Shown: positions 11,705 through 22,772 of the stretch, piece after piece
Numbering within the stretch: position 1 is the stretch's first letter
Layout: the number at the start of each line of letters is the position of its first letter
NCBI GenBank assembly: GCA_019188255.1
Contig: JAETXT010000011.1
Span: 1,550,001-1,614,000 of the forward strand
DNA length: 64,000 nucleotides
DNA from: Verticillium longisporum
Lineage: Eukaryota; Ascomycota; Sordariomycetes; Glomerellales; Plectosphaerellaceae
Direction: 5' to 3'
Program-made: the position numbers and the translations under genes
The notes under the pieces: generated by a model
Seen by the model: only the letters and a program-made list of their open reading frames with translations
Told to the model about the DNA's origin: nothing
The model's database searches: none

Positions 11705-13044
11705 CATTGAAAGATGTTGCGTGCACCCTTGACCTGCGGAGACCGAGGTGTCCGAGTCGGCGTCTCCGGTTGAATACCGCGATATGAATACGTTTGTGAG
11801 GAGGGTCTCCTTCACCACACCAAGCCGTCGCAACGGCGTCACCAATTCTGGAGGCAGTACGTATGCGCGCAGCATTCGGGCTCTTTCCGAGCTGTGTGCT
11901 CACTTGAGGTTGCGATGATGATGATTTACGATATGAAGCTGTGCACGTTTAGCAAGGAGCATGTGCAACAGCCAGCATACTTGAAGGGCCTGGGCACTGA
12001 GCCATGACTGGAGGGAAGCACGTTAGGGGAGTGCTATGAGATAGTTGTTTCCCGCGTACGCGAGCACTGTACCGACCGACGTGGACATGCAGAACGCCAT
12101 AGTCGACTGCTATTTTGTTTCTTGGTAGATGTGTCCCTTGTTCTTTGGACTGAGCCCTCGTATCCTGGGGTCTCATATCCTGGGAAGAGTCAAGGCCGCG
12201 ATGACGCCGTTAGATGTGGCATATGAACAGCTGCGTACCCTCGTGGCGAAGCTTTGAGATCACATGACTCGAGTGCTTTTCGCCACGACGACCTACGGCA
12301 GCTTGGAAGCCAAATTCAGCTGGTGGAAGAAGAAGATCAGAAAGTGAAAACTGAGGAGCGGCGCCACGACGCGTCGCCGGATCTGAGGCACAGGCTGTTC
12401 CTGCAGCGAATGTGCAATTTCCAATGTTTTGGGATTTGGTCCCTGGTTGCCTAGCGTGGCGCGACGCCCGACCAAGGCGGCCCTGCTCAAGGCACCTAGT
12501 ACACAACAGAGAGAATGACGAATTGATAGGACAAGCTTCACAACCGATGAAGACAAAAGCATATCGATGGGTCGTATCGGTGAAACCCCACACAGTATCT
12601 CGGTGTGGCAGCGGTGAACCCCCGCCCAGGCTTGGCTCGGAGATGGCGGACGACAAGGGTTAGCTTCCCCGGACAATGTCCATCTTTGCTTCTTCTCAGC
12701 AGTTGTGAGCCGAGCCTCGGTATCTCCCCCCCGCAAACGTCATGTTCCAATGGCCCAATCGGTGTGGAGAGGCCTGGATTCTGCGTGGCTTCTGTTTAGC
12801 AATGCAGGACAGTTTCTCCAGATCCAGCGTCTGAGCCCCCTTGATCTGGTAAGCAACCGTCTCGACTAAGCCGACACCCGACGACAAAACGATTGAGAGA
12901 GCCTAGATTCTGTCGACTGGCTCACCCTTCTTCTTGCATTCATACTTTCCAATCCACCCCCAATCCTCCATCCTCGAGCTCCCCGCCCGCTGCCGACCTT
13001 GACCCTTTCGATCTACGCCCCTCAAACACATCACGACCGCAACC
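11705..13044. other. Intergenic, no supported gene
   Basis: 1.3 kb with overlapping short frames on both strands and no recognisable product. The last 150 bases are C-rich and are probably the leader and promoter of the SDR gene. Confidence 0.4.
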
Positions 13045-13992
13045 ATGGTTTCCGAGACGGATCTCCACGACTACCCCTCCCTCTTCTCCCTCAAGGGCAA
13101 GGTCGCCGTCATCACGGGTGGCTCCCGCGGCCTCGGCCTGCACGCAGCATCCGCGTAAGCATCGTCTTTCCCGCCTTCCCTCCCTCCATCATGCCAACCG
13201 GCAAGTCGTCAAAGCACACGCTGACCTGTGCCACGCGAACCCTCCAGCATCCTGCAAGCCGGCGCCTCCAAGGTCTTCATCTCGTCCCGCAAAGCGGCAG
13301 CCTGCGACTCGGCCTGCAAAGAGCTCAACGCGCTCCCGAACCTCGCGCCCGGCGCCGTCGCCATCTCGGCGCCCGCCGACATTGCCACACCCGAGGGCGT
13401 CGCCTCGCTGCTGGCGACGGTCAAGAAGCACACGCCGCACGTCGACCTGCTGCTCGCCAACGCCGGCGCGACGTGGGGCGAGGCCTTTGACAGCCACCCC
13501 GACGGCGCCTTTGCCAAGGTCATGGACCTCAACGTCAAGGCCGTCTTTGCGACGATCCGCGACTTTGCGCCGCTGCTGCAGGTGCGCGCCTCGCGCGACG
13601 ACCCCAGCCGCGTCATCATCACGGCGTGGGGCGCCGGCCTCGGGGTCGGCTCCCTCGGCGGGGCGGGGACCTACGGCTACAGCGCCAGCAAGGCCGCCGT
13701 CATCCACCTCGGCCGCAACCTCGCGCTCGAGCTCGGCGGCCGCGGCATCACGGTCAACTCGATCGCGCCCGGCTTCTTCCCCAGCAAAATGTCCAACGGC
13801 CTGCTCGACATGGCGGGCGGGCCCGACGTTGTCGGCAAGGGCAACCCCATGGGCCGCCTCGGACGGCCCGAGGACATTGCCGGCGCCGTCGTCTACCTGG
13901 CGAGCCGCGCCGGGTCGCACGTCAACGGCGAGACGATTGCCATTGACGGCGGCGCGCTGTGGGCGCGGGGCGAGCTGAATGTGAAGCTGTAG
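13045..13992 (+). CDS. Short-chain dehydrogenase/reductase, RhlG/3-oxoacyl-ACP reductase-like
   Basis: Two exons, 13045-13154 and 13248-13992. The intron has a GTAAGC donor, a GCTGACC branch and a CCAG acceptor, and the joined frame gives 284 residues. Visible SDR features are the cofactor motif TGGSRGLG (residues 24-31), LLANAGA in the middle, YSASK (Tyr181, Lys185), NSIAPGFFPSKM after it, and LGRPEDIAGAVVYLAS and SHVNG near the C-terminus. The family reduces carbonyls with NAD(P)H, and this subgroup resembles RhlG-type reductases. At the usual catalytic Ser position (normally GS or SS before xAG) the protein reads ITAWGAG, so the Ser appears to be missing or displaced. Codon third positions are strongly GC. 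The gene is convergent with the methyltransferase at 14244. Confidence 0.85.
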
Positions 13993-14100
13993 ACTAGGAT
14001 GGCGTGGATGAATGAGATCGAGGCAGTGAGAATGAGATCGAGGCAGTGAAGCTGTAGACGAGGATGGCGTGGGATGAATAAAGATCGACGCAGTGTCACT
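13981..14100 (+). repeat. Imperfect tandem duplication spanning the stop codon and 3' flank of the SDR gene
   Basis: GTGAAGCTGTAGAC at 13981 recurs at 14046, each followed by GAGGATGGCGTGG-like sequence and GATGAAT. The first copy also contains a doubled GAATGAGATCGAGGCAGTGA block. The last codons and stop of the SDR gene are therefore copied about 65 bp downstream. Confidence 0.8.
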
Positions 14101-14243
14101 GATGAAATGAAATGTTGTTTTTCTTGTATTACGATTTGTGTGACGAGGGGGGCCATCAGGTGAAACATCTCGACACTCTGAAATCTTTGCTGCTATAATC
14201 TACTATGCATAATCGTTCATCATGTCCCGTCCACTAGATTCCA

Positions 14244-15766
14244 TCACCCGGCAAGAGGCTTCCGCGCGACCCACGTGCTGGCGCGGTACAGCGTCTGCAT
14301 CATCGACTCGTCGTCCTGGATGTAGGGCGCGGGGCGGTCCGTCTCGCGGGCCTCGACGACGAAGCCGACGCGCTCGACGAGGGCCATGACCTCGTCGTCG
14401 GCGAGCTCAAAGGAGCCCGGGTCGGCAATGCCGGACGAGTTGTTGTAGTCGTGCTCGCCGTCGCCGTCGTCGTCGCGGCCGTGGTTGCCGGGCGCGTTGT
14501 TCTCAAAGTGCCACAGCAGGGGCCCGACGTTGACGAGGAGGCCGCCGGGCTTGAGGCAGCTGAGGATGGTCTCGAGGTAGCGCACGAGGTTGGGCGCCGT
14601 GTCGAGGAAGAAGACGGTGGCGACGACGTCGTAGGTCGCGCGCCGCGCCTCGTCGCCGTAGAGGCAGAGGAAACCGGCGGCGCACATGGACATGGTGCCC
14701 GGGCGGGCGGCGGGAGACGACGACGACGACGGCACCGCGGCGAGGGCGGTGCCTGGGTGCAGGTCTGGCACGGCGTAGCGGCGCAGGTGGTTCTCGCGCG
14801 TGCGGTGGTTCGAAAAGGTGTGGACCCAGGGGAAGATGGTGAACTGGCCGGCGGTCTTGGTGTGGTTGAGGATGAAGTCCGAGGCGAGGAGCTGGTGGTA
14901 GGAGATCTCGTTGCCCTCGACGTCGCAGCCGGCGCGGCAGAGTTCGAAGACGAGGCGGCCGAGGCCGGCGCCGGGGACGAGGACGCTGAGATTTGCGCCG
15001 CTGTCGTTGCCACTGCTGCTGCTGCTGAGGCGCGCGCTGGCTCTCGACGGCGGCGAAGACGGGGCTATAGGAGGCGTGGCGCTCGGAGGCGCCGGCGGCG
15101 GTCCAGTCGCGGAAGAACTGGCGCAGGGTGCTGCGAGCCTTGTCGATGTCGCTGTGCTTGGCGATGCCCACCCACTCGCGGGCGAGGGCCGGCTCGTCGG
15201 CCGAGGCCGAGGCAGCAGGGTCAGGATTGGCGAGGCCAAAGGACTTGATGCCGTGGTGGGCTATGGCACGGGCCAGTTGTGCGTTGGCGTCGATGGCTTC
15301 GTCGGTGCGGTCGAGAGTCTCCAGAAAGTTAAAGGGGGGTGCCGCGAGCATCTGCCATTGGGCCTGGGGTAGGGCGTAGAAGCTCTGGCGGCGCAGGTGG
15401 GTGACGTTGAAATGTGCCACCTTGGCATATTGGCTGATGTCTGGTTAGCGAGAGCCTGATTGCCGTGCGCATGTGTAGGGGAGAGAGATGCTGAAGAGAG
15501 GGTGTCAATGAGAGGGTCAACGGTCAAGATGATGTGTTTGTTGTGTAACCACCTATGCCCGTCGCGGGCCGGCAGGTCGCTCTCATGATGTGGTGCGGTG
15601 AGTCACGGGGGGAAGGAAGCATCATGTGAAGAAGTGCCCAAAGCCTTGTTGGGCGGCAAGCAACGTACAGGTAGGAGTCGAGGGCACAGCAGACGACCTT
15701 CTTTTCCTCCGGGTCCTCGAACATCTCGCCAGTCTGGTCCCAGGACCCGTCTTCGGCCGCGGCCAT
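14244..15766 (-). CDS. Carnosine N-methyltransferase (N2227/CARNMT1-like), with one apparent frameshift
   Basis: Exon 1 is 15766-15669 and exon 2 is 15433-14244. The 235-nt intron has a GTACGT donor, a GCTAACC branch and a CAG acceptor. Exon 1 gives DPEEKKVV..ALDSYL, and exon 2 begins QYAKVAHFNVTHLRRQSFY, matching the usual N-terminal part of the family. KARSTLRQFFRDW and YSPVF follow. The frame then changes near 15029-15040 (a GCGCGCG tract), after which come the SAM-binding VLVPGAGLGRL, GNEISYHQLLASDF, FPWVHTFSN, FLDTAPN and GGLLVNVGPLLWHFEN. The family methylates carnosine-type histidine dipeptides using S-adenosylmethionine. Conserved blocks on both sides of the shift argue for a sequence error (two bases missing or one extra) rather than a dead gene. 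Corrected length would be about 429 residues. Confidence 0.85.
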
Positions 15767-16449
15767 ACTGAATACTGTTTTGTTCTGCGCCTGTGTGGTG
15801 GTGGTGGTGATGGTGGGGTTGCAATAACCTTGACAGGGTTAGGTGCTTCCTAGCACTTGGCGTGGGGCAACCGGACGAGCTTTGACAAGGAAAGACGGGG
15901 TTCGCAGCAGTGCTATCGCATGGCGGACATGGGACATGGGCGATGGCAGAGGGGAGGGCGAACCGGCCCCAGGACAAATCTGGCGAGATGCAGACGAGTG
16001 ATGATGGATCATGGCTGTGGCGGCCACCGGCGACGATTCTTTGGTGGAGGTGGGAATTTTGGCATTTTGGCAAGGCGGAGGATGGGGTCGTCCGTCAAGT
16101 GCGTGATTGGCGGGCCCTGTAAGCCTGCCGTGTCGCTTATCTGGACCCTGACGGAGCCGATAACGCGCTCACCGTGTACGTCTTTCTTACAGGAAGCAGC
16201 AACGGTGGTCTGCCTTTCTCACAGAGGCAGCAACGGTGGTCTGTCTTTCTCAAAGAGGCAGCAACGGTGGTCTGTCTTTCTCAAAGAGGCAGCAACGGTG
16301 GTCTGCGTCTTTCTCACAGAGGCAGGAGTTCGAACGACAGCAGCGTTGGATACCTAGGTACCTAAGGCACCTTGATAAGATACCTAGGTGCCTTACCCTG
16401 GCCTTATGACTGATGGTCTTCTTTCATCCTACGAACACATGCTACAACA
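15767..16449. other. Intergenic between methyltransferase promoter and transcription factor 3' end
   Basis: Contains the 31-bp tandem array at 16196-16327 and, at about 16348-16397, CCTAGGTACCTAAGGCACC-type palindromic repeats. No supported gene. Confidence 0.5.
16196..16327 (+). repeat. 31-bp tandem repeat, about four copies
   Basis: The core GCAGCAACGGTGGTCTG starts at 16196, 16227, 16258 and 16289, an exact 31-bp period. Each is followed by a CTTTCTCA(C/A)AGAGG segment, and a partial fifth start is at 16322. The two middle units are identical. It lies upstream of the methyltransferase and downstream of the transcription factor. Confidence 0.9.
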
Positions 16450-19442
16450 TCACCCCGCATCGGGCCAGTGGTACACAACCCCCTGATCATCCATGTTGCC
16501 AATCTCATCCAGAATCGAAAACACCTCCTCCGACGATATCCCAATAGTGTCCATAAACTCCAGATTCGTCGTCGGCGCCGGCAGCGACGCCCACAGCACC
16601 GGCGTCTCCTCCGCCATGACACCATCGTCGAGCCCCCTCTGCAGGCCCCCCTCCTCCTCCACGCCAGCCACGGCCTCGAGCGTGGACCCCGCCGCCGAGA
16701 GGGACCCCGCGATCGAGTCGTCGAGGCCCGGCAGCGTCAGCGTCTGCAGGCCGCGTGCATCCGTGCGCGCGGCGAGCTCGCGGCAGAGACACTCGAGCTG
16801 TGTGAGGTCGGCCTTGCGCGTCGCCGCGACCTTGTTGCCTTTGGCCATCATGTCGTCCATGATCGAGTGCGCCGCCTGGCTGTGGCCGCGGGCGTCCTCG
16901 GCCACGCTCGGGAAGAGGGCGTCGGCCATGGTCAGGTGGATCGCTGCGCTGTAGACGAATTCGAGGTCGAAGACGAGAAAGACCTCTGCGACTCGACTCC
17001 TGGGTCAGACTCGACAAGGACAAGCAGCAGACTTGGGGTGCAGGCAGGGAGGGTGTGGACGCACCTAGCAGGTATTCCTCGTCTGTGAGAATTTGGAGCG
17101 TCTTGACGGCAGACTTGATCCCGGTCGATATCAACGATGTCGTCGTGCTCAAAAATGGCTCCCAGTCCTTGTCGCCGTGCTCTGGGCTGTTGAGTCGGTC
17201 TTGCAGCACGAACAGCAACAACGGGCGCGTGGCGACCATGACGCACTGCTCAACCATTAGCTTTCATGGATCTGATCTGAAAAGAGCACACTGGAGGACG
17301 GCGTGATCTGACCTGATGGTAAAGAAGAGAGATGTGCCAGATACCTTTCGGCATGGTATCGACTGAATTCTTGAACTTCTGGGCAATGACCTCCTCAATG
17401 TCTTGCGCGTGTCCCGCCAAGGTTCGTAATATGGATCCAGTGATCTCGAGAAAAGGCCCCAGCTGCGTCTGATCGGTTTGGTAAATTGCTGTCTCGTCAT
17501 CAGATCTCAAATATTTTTACGACGGCATCATACCCACGTACAAGACAGAATGTGCGACAGAAGCTGGGAGAGCTTGACCTGGAGAACCACGGCCGTGTCC
17601 TCTTGGGAGTTCTCGCCGGGGACACTCAGGTGCGTCGTGATGCCGCTGTCCTGGATGGACATGGGCAGCCCCAGAGACGTGGAGAACTGCCTGTCCATGA
17701 TGTACAGCGTCCACCAGAGATTCCGGCAGCGCTTGACCATCTGCACGCCCAGCTCCTTTTCAGGCAGCGGTGTGTGCAAGCCTTCAAGCTGTGCAATCCG
17801 AATGGCGTGGCCCAGCTGCCGCGTGTCAGTTGGATGAGACGGAATTGGACAAAGACTCCTCTCGGTAGACTTACATAGACGTGCGCAGACTCGCGATGGT
17901 CAATGGCGTAAAAGTACAGCCCCGCTAATGCCGTCACCTCTATCGCCAGAATGCTGTCTCTCCGGAAAACAGCAGGATCGGGCATCAGGGACATGGCGCG
18001 AGTGAAGTAGCAGGCGCCCAGGGGATCCTTGCTCGCCCTCGACCGCGAGACGAACGCCTTTCCGAAAGCCAGCATCAGGAGATACTGGACAAACCAAAAC
18101 CGATGCTGCGTTGCCACTGCTCGTGCCTCGCCGTCGTAAAACTCATGCATACGGCTGAGAAAGCTCGCATCCTCAAAGAACCGATAGGCTCTGCCGAGAT
18201 GGAACTTGACGGCGTTGAAGAGATAGATGGCGTAGTCCATGGATGGCAGGCCGGTAATGTCTGGCGCGTCGCTAGACGCCGGCTTCCAATGCAGGGGATA
18301 AATCTTTCCGTCGTAGACATCAACACTGCCTTCTTCCGAGTCCGGGTACAGCTTTTCCTTCATAAGAAAACGCAGCCGGACTGTGAAAGACCAAGTGGAC
18401 CACGGCGCCAGCCAGACTACTCAAGGTCAGTCAGAATCCAGGTAGAGATTATCCTCAAGGCTACTCACTCCAGCCTTGCCCGTTGGGGTGCTTGTTCTTG
18501 ATGATCTTGGAAGGCAAACTGAATCGTTGGGATGTCAGGCCTGCAGAGTTTAGCACGGAGACCAATGGTCGTGGTGAAAGGGGCTCTTCTTGTTCCTGTT
18601 CAGGTTTCGGGGTCTCCTGGAGATGTCGCTCCGGGTGCATCCTCCCTCGGACAAGAGCCGGAGTCTCGGTGAAGTCAAGGTCGTCATCGTCAACATCGAA
18701 GACTAGCTGACAGGCTTCTGCGATATGGCGACGACGTCTTGGGCCCCCTTCGGCGGCGAGCGGAGGAGAAACCTGACGCTGAGCACGGAATGGGGTGAAC
18801 TGTGGCGGACGCGCAAGGGTGCTTCCAGACGGACTGAATGAAATGTGAGACGGGATTCTGGGGGAATGGTCCTGGTGACTGGTATGGCTTTGCGAGCTGC
18901 AACTCTCGCTGGTCAGCGACTTTCGATGCCGCTCCCAACCTCGATCCAATTGATAACCCGCTTGGTGCTCCCTTGGCGCGTTACGTTGCCTTTCCTTCCA
19001 GGTCGTAGACTCGTTCAATTGCCTAGCCCTTCGTGGACTGCCTCGAGGCTGGGCCCGTTCGCCAGCTTCGTGATGGTCAGGACTCGGGCTATCTCGATGT
19101 CCTCTGGCTTGCTGTCTCAACTCTTGCAGTAGCCTGTACAAGCCGTCAGGTGTCGATCAACTCGGGCGAAAGCGTATCTGCGAGAAAAGAGGGCTCGTCT
19201 TACCTTTCGGAAACCACGACCTTGTTGCCAGCCTCCGCAAAATGGCATCGAGTGAAGCGTCGTATGCAGTTATTGCATGGCACCTCCCCCGAGCACTTGA
19301 TCTTGCTTTGCCGACATGCGATGCATCTACAAATTCAACCTCAGCAACGACAAGGGACTACTCTGTCCGGGATGGGGCTCTCGTACGCATTTGCGGTTCT
19401 CCTTGTTTTGGGCTGTTGTCTTCGGGGAGCCTCTGGCGCCAT
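16450..19442 (-). CDS. Zn2Cys6 fungal transcription factor (eight exons)
   Basis: Exons from 5' to 3': 19442-19387, 19326-19204, 19133-18469, 18416-17875, 17815-17542, 17488-17313, 17245-17065 and 16985-16450, all joining in phase to 850 codons. Introns are 52-79 nt with GTACGA, GTAAGA, GTGAGT, GTAAGT, GTACGT, GTCAGA and GTGCGT donors. Right after the first intron comes the binuclear zinc cluster with Cys20, 23, 30, 36, 39 and 46 (CIACRQSKIKCSG, then PCNNC), preceded by a basic N-terminus. Residues about 60-280 are disordered. The middle (WSTWSFTVRLRFLMKEKL through FGKAFVSRS and NLWWTLYIMDRQFSTSLGLPMSI) is the typical fungal-specific regulatory domain. Such proteins bind CGG triplets and control nearby metabolic genes. 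It is divergent from the amine oxidase, whose promoter it may control. Confidence 0.9.
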
Positions 19443-20146
19443 GGTTTGTTTGCTCAATATCCCAGGTCTACAGCTCTAGTCTTGACGCTGGCCATATTTG
19501 ACATCAAGGAACGTGATGAAGTGGCAAACCGAGGCCTAGACCTGTCCAAAGCCTCTATCCCGCGAACAACATTAGAATTAGTCATGAAAACTGCTCTCGG
19601 TCGAGTCATTGGGTCCATGAGGCATCATCCCCAGCAGCTGATCCAGTCTACGGGCCACCGAGAGGTGCAGCTGTTCGGGGCAGTCGAGCGCTGTCGCCGC
19701 CTTCCCCTCATTCTCCATGGGGTCTTAAACGGAAGCGCACGGCGGAGGTCGAAAAAAGGCCGCTCATGTGCTCGGGAATTGGAAGAGGTAAGCTCGAGAC
19801 GTCCGGGCATTGGCAATGACTGAGCACACCACCGACCTGTCAAATTTGGGTCCTTGAGAAAGACTGCAAATCACATAGAATCTATAGAATGGAAGACAAG
19901 TTGAGATCGTCCTCCTACAGCCCGTGACCCCATCTGGGCAGCATCGTTGTAGTCGCTCACGCTAATAGTCCCCGTTTCAGGGTTGCGTTCATATTGAGCA
20001 TTGTATTCAGTCGAAATTGTGATAACGAGTGACGACACGACAAGGTGTACACTCCGCCAGGTGGCATAGGGCATGCATGGTGGATTTGAGGTTCCCCGCA
20101 TAAACCGATGTAAGCGTCGGCATCCCATCCCGGTGTCAGTGCGGCA

Positions 20147-20168
20147 CCATCCCGAGACCTCGGGATGG
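20147..20168. promoter_or_regulatory. Perfect 10-2-10 palindrome with CCG-N6-CGG
   Basis: CCATCCCGAG, then AC, then CTCGGGATGG: both 10-base arms are exact inverted copies. Its centre reads CCG, six bases, CGG, a spacing of the sort bound by Zn2Cys6 dimers. It lies about 390 bp before the amine oxidase start. Binding is not shown. Confidence 0.5.
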
Positions 20169-20317
20169 AGACAATGAAGGCTTCACTGTAGCACCAATCG
20201 AAATGTTGACCCCAAGGACGAAACTTACATCACTCCGGATGAAAAGCCGTGAGAGTTCTCCAACTCCTCTGCGATACGTTGCGTCCCCGCGATCCTGCAG
20301 CAACCCTTGACAAGGAT

Positions 20318-20332
20318 CGGGTTCTCAACCCG
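20318..20332. promoter_or_regulatory. Perfect inverted repeat CGGGTT-CTC-AACCCG
   Basis: A 6-3-6 palindrome giving CGG-N9-CCG, about 225 bp upstream of the amine oxidase ATG. It is a candidate Zn2Cys6 operator by form only. Confidence 0.4.
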
Positions 20333-20556
20333 TTGTGTACGCCGCAGCAATTGGGTTCAGGTGCAGCAGCAACGACATGCCAACGCAATCCAAGTTCTAT
20401 TTTATAGTAGCGCTTGAGATTCTTGCATTCTTGCGCACTTCGTATTCACTTGAGTCACGGTTCTCACTGTGAAGACTAAACCGCCAGCAGAAAGCACACT
20501 ACGAGCGTCTCGGCTCGTTATTTCCCACGTCCCCCACCAGCTTGACTCTCTACGCC

Positions 20557-22103
20557 ATGTTTGACCTCATCGTCGTTGGTGCCGGCCTCAGCGGCCTTCA
20601 AGCTGCCTATTCTGCGCAGCAAGCAGGCCTCTCAGTAGCCGTTATTGAGGCGCGCGATCGCGTCGGCGGCAAGACCTGGACTGTGCCTTTGGCTTCGGGA
20701 CGTGGCGTCGCAGATCTCGGAGCTGCATGGATTAACGACCGACTGCAACCACGGATCTGGGCCTATGTGCAGAAGTTCGGCCTTCGAACTGTGAGGCAGC
20801 GTCTGGAGGGCAAGGCAATCATGCAGTCATCCGAGTCCGAAAGAGTTGTGTATCCGTTTGGGATCACGCCAGAGGTAAGATCTTATATGTACGGAAGAAC
20901 CACATATTTCAACCCTTTGCCGGATCATGAACAAGGCTGACCCCGCCCAAATGGGCTAAAAAGTTTGCGGAAGATGAGAAGGTGAACCTGGAAAAGATCA
21001 GGGATCACATTCAGCGTGTGTCCCTCCTCAAAGAACCCCCAAACTCACAGGACGACAACGTCACCCTCGATCAGTATGTGCGTGAGCTTGGCGCAGGTCC
21101 AAAGACGATCCAGATGGTCAACCTTTGGTCTCGCGTCATGCATGGCGTGGAATCTTCCGAGCAGTCTGCTGCTTGGTTTATCGACTACTGTCGGCGTAAC
21201 AAAGGTCTCCTGGCCGTGCGGGCTGATGACCAGACTGGAGGGAACCACATGCGGATTATAACTGGTAGGTATTTGTTCCGAAGACTTTCCGTCATAGTTC
21301 CGTCATAGGTCTGACGCCTGCTTTCAGGAACTCAGGAGATCTCAAAGGGGATCGCAAACCTTATCGGTGAAAGCGAAATCTTCCTCTCAAGTCCTGTTGC
21401 GGCGATTGAGGACAAAACCTCCAAAGTTGAAGTAACAACGCGGGATGGGAAGGTGTTCATGGCATCCAGATGCATCCTCTCCCTGCCAAGCACCATGTAC
21501 AGCGATATTAACATCTCACCCCCACTACCACCTCAAGCTCGTCATCTGTATGAGGCGACGAAGCTAGGACATTACAACAAGGCGATTGTGTGCTATGGCA
21601 AACCGTGGTGGAGAGATCTTGGGTTGAACGGTTTCGCCATGAGTTTCGTTGGCCCTGCGGTCGTGATCCGAGACACCAGTGTCGATGAGAAAGAGTGCTA
21701 TGCCTTGACCTGTTTCGTCAACGGGCGAGAGGGAGAGAAGTGGTCAAAGTTGCATGACCACGAGCGCAGGCGGGTCGTGCTCCGACAGCTTGCCATTCTT
21801 TACAATGTTGGGCCCGAGTCGGAAGTGTTCCGACCTATTGAGTTCTTTGTTCAGATATGGAAGCATGAGGAGTACAGCAAAGGGGCACTTGCTCCCATCA
21901 CTGCTCTAGGTCACTACACCAGGTTTCAGTCAGTCTATGGCAAGCCGGTAGGCAACCTGCATTTCGTAGGGACTGAGTACTCCAACGAGTGGAAGGGGTA
22001 TATGGAGGGGGCCATATACTCAGGGGAAGCAGGGGCCCGGCAGGTGTTGGAGGCTTTGCGGGGCGAGAAGGGTCTGGAAAACAGTATCACTGCGAAGCTA
22101 TAG
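20557..22103 (+). CDS. Flavin-containing amine oxidase (MAO-like)
   Basis: Exons 20557-20874, 20964-21264 and 21328-22103 join to 464 residues. The first acceptor is a weak AAG at 20961-20963 and is the least certain junction; the second intron is canonical. The N-terminus VVGAGLSGLQAA (GxGxxG at residues 8-13) and EARDRVGGKTWT form the FAD-binding fold. DLGAAWI and the C-terminal block LHFVGTEYSNEWKGYMEGAIYSGEAGARQVL are typical of monoamine oxidases. These enzymes oxidise amines to aldehydes with release of ammonia and hydrogen peroxide. The C-terminus AKL resembles a peroxisomal PTS1-type tripeptide (SKL-like), which would suit a peroxide-forming oxidase. Its neighbours are a Zn2Cys6 regulator (divergent) and an aldehyde dehydrogenase downstream. 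Confidence 0.9.
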
Positions 22104-22772
22104 GCTCTTACAATTGACTCATATGAATAGTCTCTTGGGATCTCGTAAAAGATATGCAGAAAACATGGGTACTAGCATGAAGAGCGAGTCGGAACAGACT
22201 CACATTCCAATGATGATACATTTCGCAAGCTCTTTGCGCGCGCACAAGTGATGCAAAGAAACTAGATACATCACAATCAAATTGAGCTTGATAATTAGAG
22301 AATTCCGTAGATGAAGCAAAAGGCGTGTACTTGGAGAAACCTGATGCTGCGATCGAGTGGTTACTGGGCGTTAAGGTAATGCCACAGCTGAATCTGCAGC
22401 CTAATCATCGTTTCCATGAAGCCGTGGCTTGGGATCTCTGTTTGTTCCATACGAAACTTAACTGGCTGGTTTCTGTCCCGGATATTCTGTCGCGCATGGC
22501 TGCTTCTCAATGCCTGGAGACGACCTACGTGGCGGTGTGGCTGCACATGCGGGAGGCCGACCACCTTCGCCTGAGCTGTCCCTGATCTGGTTTTCCAAGT
22601 GGCCTGGGCTAAATAAACTGAAGATTTATAAATCCGTCCACCCGACGTCCGTGAAGAATCATGGACACAAATAAGCATCTGCCAGAAATTTAGTGTATGA
22701 CCCCTCACTTTTTCAAAACCCACCTCAAGCATCCTATCCGTGGCGCTGGCAGAACCAGCTATTTCCTTCGGA
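22104..22772. other. Intergenic
   Basis: Short overlapping frames on both strands (for example 22325-22585) without domains. Probably the 3' flank of the amine oxidase and the promoter of the BTB gene. Confidence 0.4.

Larger units (their letters stand above)
19443..20556. promoter_or_regulatory. Divergent promoter between the Zn2Cys6 regulator and the amine oxidase
   Basis: 1.1 kb without a supported gene separates two divergently transcribed start codons (19442 minus, 20557 plus). It contains the perfect palindromes at 20147-20168 and 20318-20332, both with CGG/CCG triplets, and a TATA-like TTTTATAGTAG near 20399. The role as a shared control region is inferred from layout. Confidence 0.5.

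Noticed and set aside
13189..13920. Minus-strand frame of 243 codons opposite the SDR gene
   Set aside because: Mirror of a high-GC coding region; composition (Arg/Ala/Gly/Val repeats) is typical of shadow frames, and the sense strand has a complete SDR.
14451..15248. Plus-strand frame of 265 codons opposite the methyltransferase
   Set aside because: Low-complexity Ala/Gly/Arg/Val shadow of the sense gene.
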